A stretch of 64,000 nt of DNA, from contig NZ_JBPGNY010000004.1 of the NCBI RefSeq assembly GCF_051133435.1, positions 1 through 64,000 of the forward strand, written 5' to 3'. A program made the position numbers and the translations under genes. Below the pieces are notes generated by a model that saw only the letters and a program-made list of their open reading frames with translations, was not told the DNA's origin and made no database searches. Shown in pieces: positions 41,053 to 49,472 of the stretch (its first letter is position 1; every line of letters begins with the position of its first letter). The stretch is from JAAYAO01 sp051133435. GTDB taxonomy: Bacteria > Actinomycetota > Actinomycetes > Propionibacteriales > Propionibacteriaceae.

Positions 41053-42069
41053 TCAGCCCCCGGCAATCCAATCCAGCAGGGTGCCCGCCGACCAGGTCGT
41101 GATGATCCGGTCGGCGGGTATTCCCATTTCCTGGGCCCGGGCGCAGCCGTAGTGGAAGAACTCGAGCTGCCCCGGGGCGTGGGCGTCGGTGTTGATCGCG
41201 AACAGGCAGCCCATCTCGGCGGCCAATCGCAACAACTCGTCGGGCGGATCGCAGCGTTCCGGACGGGAGTTGATCTCCACCGCGACGTCGAACTGCCGGC
41301 AGGCCTCGAAGACCACCTCGGCATCGAATACCGACGGTGGACGCAGCCCGCGTTCGCCCTCGACCAGCCGTCCGGTGCAGTGGCCGAGCACATTGGTGCG
41401 TGGGTTGGCGATCGCGCGCACCATGCGGTGGGTCATCGACTCGGCGTCGGCACGCAGGTGGGAGTGCACCGAGGCGACCACCACGTCCAGGTCGGCCAGC
41501 AGTTCCGGATCCTGGTCGAGGCTGCCATCGGCGCGGATGTCGGCCTCGATCCCACGCAGAATCCGGATCTCGCCGTCCCGGTCGGCTGCCAGGGCCTCGA
41601 TCTCGGCCAACTGGGCTCGCAACCGCTCGGCGCTGAGACCGTTGGCGACCCGCAGCCGCGGTGAGTGGTCGGTGATCGCCAGCCATTCATGGCCGAGCGC
41701 CTCGGCACAGGCCACCATCTCGGCCATCGATGCGCTGCCGTCCGACCAGGTGGTGTGCAGATGCAGGTCACCTCGCTGGGCCGATCGCAAGGCGGCTCCC
41801 CCGCTGGTGAGCGGTTCGGCGCCGGCGGCCCGCAGTTCTGCCAAGGTGGCGGGCACCTCACCGGCCAACGCGGCCGCGATCACCTTGCCGGTGCTCGGCC
41901 CGACCCCAGCCAGATCCCGCCAATCCCGCGCCAGAAGGTCGCGCAGTTCAGCCTCCGACAGTCCGGCGACCACGTCGGCGGCCCGCCGGTAGGCGATCGC
42001 CCGGCGGGAGTCGGCCCGGGCCCGGTCGAGCCAGTAGGCGACCTCCCGCAGGGCTGCAACGGCATCCAC
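41053..42069 (-). CDS. PHP-domain phosphoesterase with N-terminal HhH region (PolX-like)
   Basis: A 338-residue protein. The N-terminal helix-hairpin-helix-like part (ADSRRAIAYRRAADVVAGL, DLAGVGPSTGKVIAAAL) resembles the HhH of family-X polymerases. It is followed by a PHP metal-dependent hydrolase domain with GDLHLHTTWSDG, AITDHSPRL, a Glu in LRGIEADI, VVASVHSHL, LGHCTGR, and the closing AINTDAHAP. The polymerase domain itself is absent. It might be a 3' phosphatase/nuclease or a histidinol-phosphatase-like enzyme. It ends 3 nt from the aceE stop. Confidence 0.85.
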   Translation of the reverse strand: MDAVAALREVAYWLDRARADSRRAIAYRRAADVVAGLSEAELRDLLARDWRDLAGVGPSTGKVIAAALAGEVPATLAELRAAGAEPLTSGGAALRSAQRGDLHLHTTWSDGSASMAEMVACAEALGHEWLAITDHSPRLRVANGLSAERLRAQLAEIEALAADRDGEIRILRGIEADIRADGSLDQDPELLADLDVVVASVHSHLRADAESMTHRMVRAIANPRTNVLGHCTGRLVEGERGLRPPSVFDAEVVFEACRQFDVAVEINSRPERCDPPDELLRLAAEMGCLFAINTDAHAPGQLEFFHYGCARAQEMGIPADRIITTWSAGTLLDWIAGG

Positions 42070-42115
42070 AAGCTCAGGTCTAGCACGCCCGCACCCATCG
42101 ATCGCCCGGAAGGTC

Positions 42116-42121
42116 TAGGCT
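42116..42121 (+). promoter_or_regulatory. -10 box for leaderless pucR-type regulator
   Basis: TAGGCT, 7 nt before ATG 42129. Confidence 0.55.
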
Positions 42122-42128
42122 GCCGCCC

Positions 42129-43331
42129 ATGACTCCCGATGATGCCGCCGGCCGGGCCGGGCTGCCGTCCGCCCGCACCCGGGCGGCGATCAGCCGACGG
42201 CTCAGCGCGGTGACCGGGCAGATCAGCACCGCCACGATGGCCGAGATGGAGGCCCGGCACAGTTGGTTCGGCGCACTGTCGGCCAACGCCCGCTCCCAGG
42301 TCGGGCTGGTCGCCCAGAGCGGTATCGACGGGTTCGTGCAGTGGTTCCGCGACCCGTCCCAGTTCACCAGCGCGGTGATCTTCGGTGCCGCCCCGCGCGG
42401 GCTGACCCGGCAGGTGACCCTGCACCAAACCGTGGAACTGGTGCGCACCACGATCGACGTGGTCGAGACCCAGATCCAGCAGTTGATGCCCCGTGGCGAC
42501 CGCCAGGCCCTGCAGCACGCGATCGTGCGCTACTCGCGCGAGGTCGCCTTCGCCGCCGCCGAGGTGTACGCCCGCGCTGCCGAGATTCGCGGCACCTGGG
42601 ACGCCCGGATGGAAGCCCTGGTGGTCGACGCGGTGATCCGCGGCGAAACCGACGAGACGGTGCTGTCACGTGCTTCCACGATGGGCTGGAGTTCGGACAA
42701 CCCGCTCACCGTGGTGATGGGCACCGCCCCGGAATCCAACCCGATCGTGGTCGCCGACGAACTGCGCCGGAGGGCCCGCAAGAAGGGCATGGACGTGCTG
42801 GCCGCGCTGCACGGCGACCGGTTGGTGGTGGTGCTGGGCTCGCCCGACTTCGACAGCGAACACCACGCGGTGGAGCGGATCGCCGAACTGGCTGACCATT
42901 TCGACCCCGGCCCGGTGGTGGTCGGCCCGGTGGTGGAACACCTGATGGAAGCCAATCGCAGCGCCCGCTCGGCCCTCGCCGGGATCCGGGCCGCGGTCGC
43001 CTGGCCCGACGCGCCCCGTCCCGTCGGTGCCAGCGACCTGTTCCCCGAACGGGCCCTGAACGGCGACGGACACGCCCGCCGGGCCCTGGCCCAGCGGGTG
43101 CACGCCCCGCTGGTGGCAGCCGGGAACAACCTGCTGGAAACCCTGACCAGCTTCTTCGCCCACGGCTCCTCGATCGAGGCCACCGCCCGGGAGTTGTTCG
43201 TCCACGCCAATACCGTGCGCTACCGCCTGCGCCGCATTCAGGACGAGACCGGTTACTCCCCCACCGACGCACGCGACGCCTATGCCCTGCGGCTGGGGCT
43301 CACCCTGGGTCCACTGCTGGGTCCGTTGTAG
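42129..43331 (+). CDS. PucR-type regulator of the fab locus (FasR-like of Streptomyces)
   Basis: A 400-residue regulator. An RsbRD-like N-terminal region is followed by a GGDEF-like middle part and a C-terminal PucR HTH: NLLETLTSFFAHGSSIEATARELFVHANTVRYRLRRIQDETG. Actinobacteria keep such a gene immediately upstream of fabD, and in Streptomyces it activates fatty-acid synthesis genes. That role is likely here: fabD begins 79 nt downstream in the same direction. Its start is fixed by a leaderless-type promoter. Confidence 0.88.
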   Translation: MTPDDAAGRAGLPSARTRAAISRRLSAVTGQISTATMAEMEARHSWFGALSANARSQVGLVAQSGIDGFVQWFRDPSQFTSAVIFGAAPRGLTRQVTLHQTVELVRTTIDVVETQIQQLMPRGDRQALQHAIVRYSREVAFAAAEVYARAAEIRGTWDARMEALVVDAVIRGETDETVLSRASTMGWSSDNPLTVVMGTAPESNPIVVADELRRRARKKGMDVLAALHGDRLVVVLGSPDFDSEHHAVERIAELADHFDPGPVVVGPVVEHLMEANRSARSALAGIRAAVAWPDAPRPVGASDLFPERALNGDGHARRALAQRVHAPLVAAGNNLLETLTSFFAHGSSIEATARELFVHANTVRYRLRRIQDETGYSPTDARDAYALRLGLTLGPLLGPL

Positions 43332-43339
43332 GACTCTCA

Positions 43340-43360
43340 CAAAATCCATCTGATCTTTTG
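43340..43360. promoter_or_regulatory. inverted repeat in the fabD upstream region
   Basis: CAAAA (43340-43344) faces TTTTG (43356-43360) across 11 nt, in the 79-bp gap before fabD and in a conspicuously AT-rich patch. It is a candidate binding site for the PucR-type regulator or another fab regulator. The arms are short, so chance is possible. Confidence 0.3.
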
Positions 43361-43410
43361 GTCGCCTTACCGCACGCCTCGATGCCTCGCGAGGGTGAAG
43401 AGTAGGGCTC

Positions 43411-44634
43411 GTGCTTGCAATCGTTGCGCCCGGACAGGGCTCCCAGACTCCCGGATTCCTGACCCCCTGGCTGGAATTGCCCAGCTTCGCCGACCGACTG
43501 CAGTGGTTGTCGGCCGTCAGCGGGATGGATCTGGTGCACTACGGCACCGAGGCCGACGCCGACACCATCCGGGACACCGCCGTGGCCCAGCCGCTGCTGG
43601 TGGCCGCCGGCCTGCTCAGCGCCCTGGAGCTGTTCCCCCACCCGGCGGATGCCTTCGGCCTGATCGGGGTCACCGCCGGCCACTCCGTCGGTGAGATCAC
43701 CGCAGCCGCTGCGGTCGGCGTGTTCAGCGCCGAGGCCGCGATGGTGCTGGTGCGCGAACGCGGCCGGGCGATGGCCGAGGCCTCCGCCGTCCAGCCGACC
43801 TCGATGACCGCGGTGGTGGGCGGCAAGCCCGACGAGGTGATGGCCGCCATCGAGGCCGCCGGACTCACCGCGGCCAACAACAACGGCACGGGTCAGATCG
43901 TGGCGGCCGGCACCGTGGCGCAGTTGGAGCAACTCGCCGCCAACCCGCCGGCCCGCACCCGCCTGGTGCCGCTGAGCGTGGCCGGCGCCTTCCACACCGT
44001 GCACATGGAGCCCGCGGTCTCACACCTGGGGTCGCTGGCCAAGTCGGTGTCCACCCACGACCCGCGCACCCGCCTGCTGTCCAACCGAGACGGCCTGGTG
44101 GTGGCTCACGGCCCCGAGATGGTCAAGCGGATCGTCGGCCAGGTCGCGCACCCGGTGCGCTGGGACCTGTGCATGCAGACGATGGCCGACCTGGGTGTCA
44201 CCGGCCTGATGGAGGTCACCCCGGCCGGCACCCTGACCGGTATCGCCAAGCGCAACCTCAAGGGCGTCGAACTGTTCAACCTGAACACCCCCGATGACCT
44301 CGAGGGTGCCCGCGACTTCGTCCAGCGGCATGCCGAACCGGCCAACAACGGTGGCCCCAGCCAAGCCCTGAACCCGACCTGGCAGTTGATCGTGGCCCCG
44401 GCCAAGGGCAGCTTCACCCGCTCCGCCGAAACCGATGAGGGCGCCCTGCTGCCGGAACTGGCCACCATCGGCGCGGTCGCCAACCTGCGCGAGGAAATCC
44501 CGGTCACCGCCCCGCACGGCGGCCAGATCGTGGAATGGCTCGTCGAGGACGGCGACCCGGTCGCCCCCGGCCAGCCGCTGCTGCGCCTGCAACCCTTCGC
44601 CGAATCCACCGACGCCACCGAGGTGACCCCGTGA
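43411..44634 (+). CDS. fabD: malonyl-CoA:ACP transacylase with C-terminal BCCP-like domain
   Basis: A 407-residue protein. The MCAT core spans about 1-312: PGQGSQ at 8-12, nucleophile Ser92 in GHSVGE, Arg117, and His195 in GAFHT. It moves malonyl groups from CoA to ACP. The family usually ends near 310, but here residues about 321-396 form a barrel-sandwich-like domain. IVAPAKGSF aligns with the start of AccB carrier domains and GGQIVEWLVEDGDPVAPGQPLL with their second half. The AMKM biotinylation hairpin is missing between them. GTG 43411 is the start. The stop overlaps fabH (GTGA). Confidence 0.92.
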   Translation: MLAIVAPGQGSQTPGFLTPWLELPSFADRLQWLSAVSGMDLVHYGTEADADTIRDTAVAQPLLVAAGLLSALELFPHPADAFGLIGVTAGHSVGEITAAAAVGVFSAEAAMVLVRERGRAMAEASAVQPTSMTAVVGGKPDEVMAAIEAAGLTAANNNGTGQIVAAGTVAQLEQLAANPPARTRLVPLSVAGAFHTVHMEPAVSHLGSLAKSVSTHDPRTRLLSNRDGLVVAHGPEMVKRIVGQVAHPVRWDLCMQTMADLGVTGLMEVTPAGTLTGIAKRNLKGVELFNLNTPDDLEGARDFVQRHAEPANNGGPSQALNPTWQLIVAPAKGSFTRSAETDEGALLPELATIGAVANLREEIPVTAPHGGQIVEWLVEDGDPVAPGQPLLRLQPFAESTDATEVTP

Positions 44635-45626
44635 CCACCATCAAGTCCTCCGAAGGTTCTCCGTTCGCCCGGGTGCTGGGCGTCGGGTCGTACACCCCCA
44701 GCCGGGTCGTCGACAACGCCGAGGTGTGCACCTGGATCGACTCCTCCGACGAGTGGATCCGCACCCGATCGGGAATCAGCGAGCGACGCTGGGCCACCGA
44801 CGAAGAGACCGTCGCGATGATGGGCACCGCCGCGGCCGAGAAGGCCCTGCAACATGCCGGCATCGCCGCCGACCAGATCGATGCGGTGATCGTGGCGACC
44901 GTCTCGCACTTCCACCAGACCCCCGGCATCGCCCCGAAGATCGCTCTCGACGTCGGTGCGGTCGGCGCCCCGGCCTACGACATCTCCGCGGCCTGCGCCG
45001 GCTTCTGCTACGCGATCGCCCAGGCCGATGCCCTGGTGCGCAGCGGGGCGGCCACCCACGTCCTGGCGATCGGGGTGGAACGACTCAGCGACCTGACCAA
45101 CAAGAGCGACCGCTCCACCGCCTTCATCTTCGCCGACGGCGCCGGAGCCGCGGTCGTCGGCCCCAGTGACACCCCCGGCATCGGCCCGGTGGTGTGGGGC
45201 TCGGATGCCGCCCGCGGCTACCTGATCTACCAGTCGGAGGAATGGGGCGACGCCCTCAAGTCGGGTGAACACCCCACCTTCGTGATGGACGGCAATCCCG
45301 TGTTCAAGTGGGCCGCCTTCGAACTGTCCAAGAAGGCCGGTGAGGCCCTCGAGAAGGCCGGGATCACCGCCGAGGAACTCGACGTGTTCGTCCCCCACCA
45401 GGCCAACGGCCGGATCACCGATGCGATGAAGCGCTCGATGGGGCTCACCGATCGCACCGTGATTTCGCAGAACATCGCCCACTGCGGCAACTCGTCGGCC
45501 GCCTCCATCCCCGCGGGCATCGATGCCCTGTACGCCGATGGTGCGGTGCACACCGGGCAGACCTGCCTGATCATCGGCTTCGGTGCCGGACTGGTGTATG
45601 CCGGTCAGGTCATCGTGCTTCCCTGA
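44631..45626 (+). CDS. fabH: 3-oxoacyl-ACP synthase III
   Basis: A 331-residue condensing enzyme that starts fatty-acid synthesis by joining an acyl-CoA primer with malonyl-ACP. The triad is Cys122 (ISAACAGF), His256 (VPHQANGR) and Asn287 (AHCGNSSAASIP). The GTG start is embedded in the fabD stop. Unlike the M. tuberculosis locus, fabH is inside this cluster, as in Streptomyces, consistent with de novo synthesis by FAS II. Confidence 0.95.
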   Translation: MTTIKSSEGSPFARVLGVGSYTPSRVVDNAEVCTWIDSSDEWIRTRSGISERRWATDEETVAMMGTAAAEKALQHAGIAADQIDAVIVATVSHFHQTPGIAPKIALDVGAVGAPAYDISAACAGFCYAIAQADALVRSGAATHVLAIGVERLSDLTNKSDRSTAFIFADGAGAAVVGPSDTPGIGPVVWGSDAARGYLIYQSEEWGDALKSGEHPTFVMDGNPVFKWAAFELSKKAGEALEKAGITAEELDVFVPHQANGRITDAMKRSMGLTDRTVISQNIAHCGNSSAASIPAGIDALYADGAVHTGQTCLIIGFGAGLVYAGQVIVLP

Positions 45627-45667
45627 TTTCCCCAAGAACTCCACCCAACACAAGAAGGAGAAACCCC

Positions 45668-45913
45668 ATGGCCACCACTGAACAGATCCGCGCCGACCTG
45701 GCCGACATCGTCAACGAGGTTGTCGGTCTGCCGCAGGACGACATCCAGCTCGACAAGAGCTTCACCGACGACCTGGACGTCGACTCGCTGTCGATGGTCG
45801 AGATCATCTACGCCGCCGAGGACAAGTTCGGCGTGTCGATCCCCGACGAGGAGGCCAAGAACCTCAAGACCGTCGGTGACGCCGTCGCCTACATCGAGCG
45901 CGCCTCCGCCTGA
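45668..45913 (+). CDS. acpP: acyl carrier protein
   Basis: An 81-residue acidic helical protein with the phosphopantetheine site DLDVDSLSMVE (Ser40). AGAAGGAG precedes the ATG by about 7 nt, one of the strongest ribosome sites in the region. A GC-rich hairpin follows the stop, which would favour higher acpP than fabF message. Confidence 0.96.
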   Translation: MATTEQIRADLADIVNEVVGLPQDDIQLDKSFTDDLDVDSLSMVEIIYAAEDKFGVSIPDEEAKNLKTVGDAVAYIERASA

Positions 45914-45923
45914 GGTCGTCGAC

Positions 45924-45949
45924 GCCCCGCCGACATCGTGCGGCGGGGC
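45924..45949 (+). promoter_or_regulatory. intercistronic hairpin between acpP and fabF
   Basis: GCCCCGCCG (45924-45932) and CGGCGGGGC (45941-45949) form a perfect 9-bp stem with an 8-nt loop, with no T-tract after it. This fits an RNA-stabilising or partial attenuation structure rather than a full terminator, since fabF begins 30 nt later with its own ribosome site. Confidence 0.6.
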
Positions 45950-45978
45950 ACCACCAGCCCCACCAGCAGGAGAGATCA

Positions 45979-47232
45979 ATGACGTTGCGAACCGTGGTTA
46001 TCACCGGTCTGGGTGCCACCACCCCGCTCGGCGGCGACGTGCCGACCACTTGGCAGGCCCTGCTGGCGGGTACCAGCGGCGTGGCCCGGCTGACCCAGGA
46101 CTGGGCCGCCGAGTTGCCCTCCCAGATCGCCGCCGAGGTGGCGGTTGATCCCACCGAGATTCTCGACCGGGTGGTTGCCCGCCGGCTCGACCGCGCCTCC
46201 CAACTGGGTGTCGTCGCGGCGACCGAGGCCTGGACCGATGCCGGTCTGGACGAGGCCGAACTCGATCACCACCGGCTCGCGGTCAGCATCGGCACCGGTA
46301 TCGGCGGTTTGCAGACGCTGATCAGCAACTGGGACACCCTGCGCGAGAAGGGTCACCGTCGGGTCTCCCCGATGGCGATCCCGATGCTGATGGCCAATGC
46401 CGCCGCAGCCAATGTCGGCCTGCGGATCGGCGCCAAGGCCGGGGTGCACACCCCGGTGTCGGCCTGCGCCTCCAGCAACGAGGCGATCACCCAGGGCCTG
46501 GACCTGATCCGGCTGAACCGCGCCGATGTGGTCGTGGTCGGCGGCACCGAGGGTGTGGTGCATCCGCTGCCGCTGGCCGCTTTCGCCCAGATGCAGGCCC
46601 TGAGCCGGCGCAACGACGAACCCGAGCGCGCCTCGCGTCCCTGGGATGTCGACCGGGACGGCTTCGTGCTCGGTGAGGGCGCCGCGATCATGGTGCTGGA
46701 ATCGCTGGAACACGCCCAGGCCCGTGGCGCCAAGATCTACGGCACCCTGGCCGGTGCCGGCATCACCGCCGACTCCCACGACATGGTGCAGCCCGAACCC
46801 GAGGGCAGCGGCCAGTCCGAGGCGATGCTCAAGGCGCTACGCGATTCCGGCCTCAGCGCCGGCGACATCGTGCACGTCAACGCACACGCCACTTCCACCC
46901 CGCAGGGTGACGTCACCGAGGCCGGTTCGATCCGCAATGCCCTCGGCCAGGACACCGCTGCCATCGTCAACGGCACCAAGTCGATGACCGGGCACCTGCT
47001 CGGTGCGGCCGGGGCGATGGAATCGTTGGCCACCATCCTCGCCCTGCACGAGCGCAAGGTGCCGCCGACGATCAACCTGGAGAACCCGGAACCGGATCTG
47101 GGCATCGACATCGCCACCGAGGTGCGCGAACTGCCCGAGGGTGATCTCGCCGCCATCAACAACTCCTTCGGATTCGGCGGACACAACGTCGCGGTCGCCA
47201 TCTCCAACGCCCACCAGACCCCGGAGAACTGA
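45979..47232 (+). CDS. fabF: 3-oxoacyl-ACP synthase II
   Basis: A 417-residue KAS II that elongates acyl-ACP with malonyl-ACP. Catalytic residues are Cys163 (VSACASSNEA), His303 (NAHATSTPQGD) and His339 (TKSMTGHLLGAAG). A single KAS II is present, against two (kasA, kasB) in mycobacteria. AGGAG precedes ATG 45979. Confidence 0.96.
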   Translation: MTLRTVVITGLGATTPLGGDVPTTWQALLAGTSGVARLTQDWAAELPSQIAAEVAVDPTEILDRVVARRLDRASQLGVVAATEAWTDAGLDEAELDHHRLAVSIGTGIGGLQTLISNWDTLREKGHRRVSPMAIPMLMANAAAANVGLRIGAKAGVHTPVSACASSNEAITQGLDLIRLNRADVVVVGGTEGVVHPLPLAAFAQMQALSRRNDEPERASRPWDVDRDGFVLGEGAAIMVLESLEHAQARGAKIYGTLAGAGITADSHDMVQPEPEGSGQSEAMLKALRDSGLSAGDIVHVNAHATSTPQGDVTEAGSIRNALGQDTAAIVNGTKSMTGHLLGAAGAMESLATILALHERKVPPTINLENPEPDLGIDIATEVRELPEGDLAAINNSFGFGGHNVAVAISNAHQTPEN

Positions 47233-47233
47233 G

Positions 47234-48643
47234 ATGACTGCCCCCACTGCCACCAAGCCGCCTCGCGAAAGCGATCCGCGCAACCCCAACCTGCGCCTGG
47301 CCGCCCTCTTCGACGAGGGATCGGTCGAGTTGATCTCCCCCGACGACGGTTCGGGCATGCTCGCCGCCGTCGGCACGATCAACGGCTCGAAGGCCGTGTC
47401 GTTCTGCTCCGACGCCACCGTGATGGGTGGAGCGATGGGCATCGACGGCTGCCAGGTCGTCGTGGACGCCTACGAGCGCGCGATTGCCGACCGGATTCCG
47501 ATCATCGGCATCTGGCATTCGGGTGGGGCCCGGCTGGCCGAGGGGGTGCTCTCCCTGGACGGGGTGGGCAAGATCTTCCACGCGATGACCCAGGCCTCCG
47601 GCAAGGTGCCGCAGCTCTCGATCGTGCTCGGTGCCGCCGCCGGTGGCGCCGCCTACGGCCCGGCCCTGACCGACATGGTGATCCTGGCCCCGAAGGGCCG
47701 GATCTTCGTCACCGGCCCCGATGTGGTGCGCTCGGTGACCGGTGAGGACGTCGACATGCTGCGCCTGGGCGGGCCCGACACCCACGGCCGCCGTTCCGGT
47801 GTGGTGCACATCGTCGCCGAGGACGAGGCCGACGCGCTGGCCCGGGGCCGGACGCTGATCTCGCTGCTGGCCGATCAGGGCCGCGTCGGCGAGGTCACCG
47901 ACACCGACCTGGCCAAGCTGCTGCCCGAGTCGCCCAAGCGTGCCTACGACGTACACCCGGTGATCGACGGGGTGCTCGACGAGGGCACCATGATCGAACT
48001 GCATGCCCGGTGGGCGCCGAATATCGTGATCGCCCTGGGGCGTCTCGGCGGACGCACGGTCGGCGTAATCGCCAACAACCCGCTGCGGTTGGGTGGCTGC
48101 CTCGACTCGTTGAGTGCGGAGAAGGCCGCCCGGTTCGTCCGGATGTGTGACGCCTTCGGGGTGCCGTTGGTGGTGTTGGTCGACGTACCGGGTTACCTGC
48201 CCGGGGTCGGCCAGGAGTGGGACGGCGTGGTGCGTCGCGGCGCGAAACTGCTGCACGCCTTCTCCGAGGCCACCGTCCCCCGGGTCACCCTGGTCACCCG
48301 CAAGTCCTACGGCGGCGCCTACATCGCGATGAACGCCCGTTCGCTGGGAGCCACCAGGGTGTTCGCCTGGCCCGGTGCGGAGATCGCGGTGATGGGTCCG
48401 GTGGCCGCGGTGCGGATTCTGCATCGCCGCAAGCTGGCCGCAGCCCCCGAGGATCAGCGTCCGGCCCTGGAGGCCCAGTTGGCCGCCGAACACGAGCGGA
48501 TCGCCGGCGGCGTCGAGAAGGCCGTCGAGATCGGTGTGGTGGACGAGATGATCGAACCGACCGTCACCCGCAGCGCCCTGGCAGCAGCGATTCGCGACGC
48601 CGACCACGGGGTGCGCGGCGCGCATACGAACATCCCCCTCTGA
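47234..48643 (+). CDS. acyl-CoA carboxylase beta (carboxyltransferase) subunit, AccD6-like
   Basis: A 469-residue carboxyltransferase that moves carboxyl from biotin to acetyl-CoA or propionyl-CoA. Two crotonase-like halves are visible: IIGIWHSGGARLAEGV, VLGAAAGGAAYGPALTDMVIL and FVTGPDVVRSVTGE in the first, LGRLGGRTVGVIANNP, DVPGYLPGVGQEW and KSYGGAYIAMNARSLG in the second. It starts one base after the fabF stop. The matching biotin carboxylase/carrier subunit is not in the window. The equivalent position in M. tuberculosis is accD6. Confidence 0.92.
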   Translation: MTAPTATKPPRESDPRNPNLRLAALFDEGSVELISPDDGSGMLAAVGTINGSKAVSFCSDATVMGGAMGIDGCQVVVDAYERAIADRIPIIGIWHSGGARLAEGVLSLDGVGKIFHAMTQASGKVPQLSIVLGAAAGGAAYGPALTDMVILAPKGRIFVTGPDVVRSVTGEDVDMLRLGGPDTHGRRSGVVHIVAEDEADALARGRTLISLLADQGRVGEVTDTDLAKLLPESPKRAYDVHPVIDGVLDEGTMIELHARWAPNIVIALGRLGGRTVGVIANNPLRLGGCLDSLSAEKAARFVRMCDAFGVPLVVLVDVPGYLPGVGQEWDGVVRRGAKLLHAFSEATVPRVTLVTRKSYGGAYIAMNARSLGATRVFAWPGAEIAVMGPVAAVRILHRRKLAAAPEDQRPALEAQLAAEHERIAGGVEKAVEIGVVDEMIEPTVTRSALAAAIRDADHGVRGAHTNIPL

Positions 48644-48729
48644 CCGATCCCAGCTTGGTAACGCAACGAGCGGAAGGACCCGCTGGGGCGCTACCCTGTT
48701 GCGGTTGATTCTTCGATTGGAGCCTTTTC

Positions 48730-49401
48730 GTGTCGAACCCTTACGGCAGCAACGACCCTTACGGTCAGCAGAGCGGCAACGACCCCTACGGTCAGCCGGG
48801 CCAGCCGGGTCAGCCGGGTCAGTACGGCCAGGGGCAGTACGGCCAGCCCGGCACCGATCCCCAGCAGCAGCACGACCTGTACGGGCAGATGACCGGTTAC
48901 ACCTCGGCCGGCTCCTCGCAGTCGGCCCCCGAAGCCGATCCCTACGGTTCGCCGGTGGCGGCCTCCAACCCGTACGAATCCAGCCCCTACGGCGCCTACG
49001 GTGACACCACCACGGCCACGGCTCCCAAGTCGGGTCTGCTGGGCACCCTGGCGCTGATCATCGGCGGCCTGGGTGTGCTGCTGTCGCTGATCATGGCCAT
49101 CGTCGGCGGCAACGCCTACACCACGATGGTCGATCAACTGGGTACCACCGACATCCCGGACAACCCGCCGGCCGCCCTGCAGGGTGAGTACGCGACCTTC
49201 GGGCTGACCTTCATGGTCTACCTGTTCAGCGGTCTGCCGATTCTGGCCGGCCTGATCATGGGCATCATCGCGATCGCCACCAAGCGGGGACGGACCTTCG
49301 GCATCATCGCCACGATTCTGGGCATCCTCGGCCCGATCATCGTGTTCGTCATCTTCTTCCTGATCGCCGGGCCCGCGGCCATCTCCAACACCCCGGGCTG
49401 A
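48730..49401 (+). CDS. Gln/Gly/Pro-rich membrane protein (DUF4190-like)
   Basis: A 223-residue protein. About 95 residues of low-complexity cytoplasmic sequence (NDPYGQ, GQPGQPGQ and similar units) precede two or three helices (LLGTLALIIGGLGVLLSLIMAIVGG, FGLTFMVYLFSGLPILAGLIMGIIAI, IIATILGILGPIIVFVIFFLIAG). This layout is common in actinobacterial DUF4190-type proteins, whose roles are mostly unknown. GTG 48730 is preceded by GGAG, and TACCCT at 48692 is a candidate -10. An intrinsic terminator follows. Confidence 0.75.
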   Translation: MSNPYGSNDPYGQQSGNDPYGQPGQPGQPGQYGQGQYGQPGTDPQQQHDLYGQMTGYTSAGSSQSAPEADPYGSPVAASNPYESSPYGAYGDTTTATAPKSGLLGTLALIIGGLGVLLSLIMAIVGGNAYTTMVDQLGTTDIPDNPPAALQGEYATFGLTFMVYLFSGLPILAGLIMGIIAIATKRGRTFGIIATILGILGPIIVFVIFFLIAGPAAISNTPG

Positions 49402-49413
49402 TCTGCTTCACCA

Positions 49414-49450
49414 AGAAGTGCCCCCGTCCATCGCGGTCGGGGGCACTTCT
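49414..49450. terminator. bidirectional intrinsic terminator
   Basis: AGAAGTGCCCCCG (49414-49426) and CGGGGGCACTTCT (49438-49450) pair perfectly over 13 bp with an 11-nt loop. It lies between convergent genes and the stem is flanked by short A/T runs, so it can serve both. Confidence 0.88.
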
Positions 49451-49472
49451 GGTTTCGGCCGATGCGGTGTGT

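Noticed and set aside
48790..48850. Short tandem repeats (GQPGQP-type)
   Set aside because: Low-complexity coding repeats in the N-terminus of the DUF4190-like protein, not a CRISPR or intergenic repeat.
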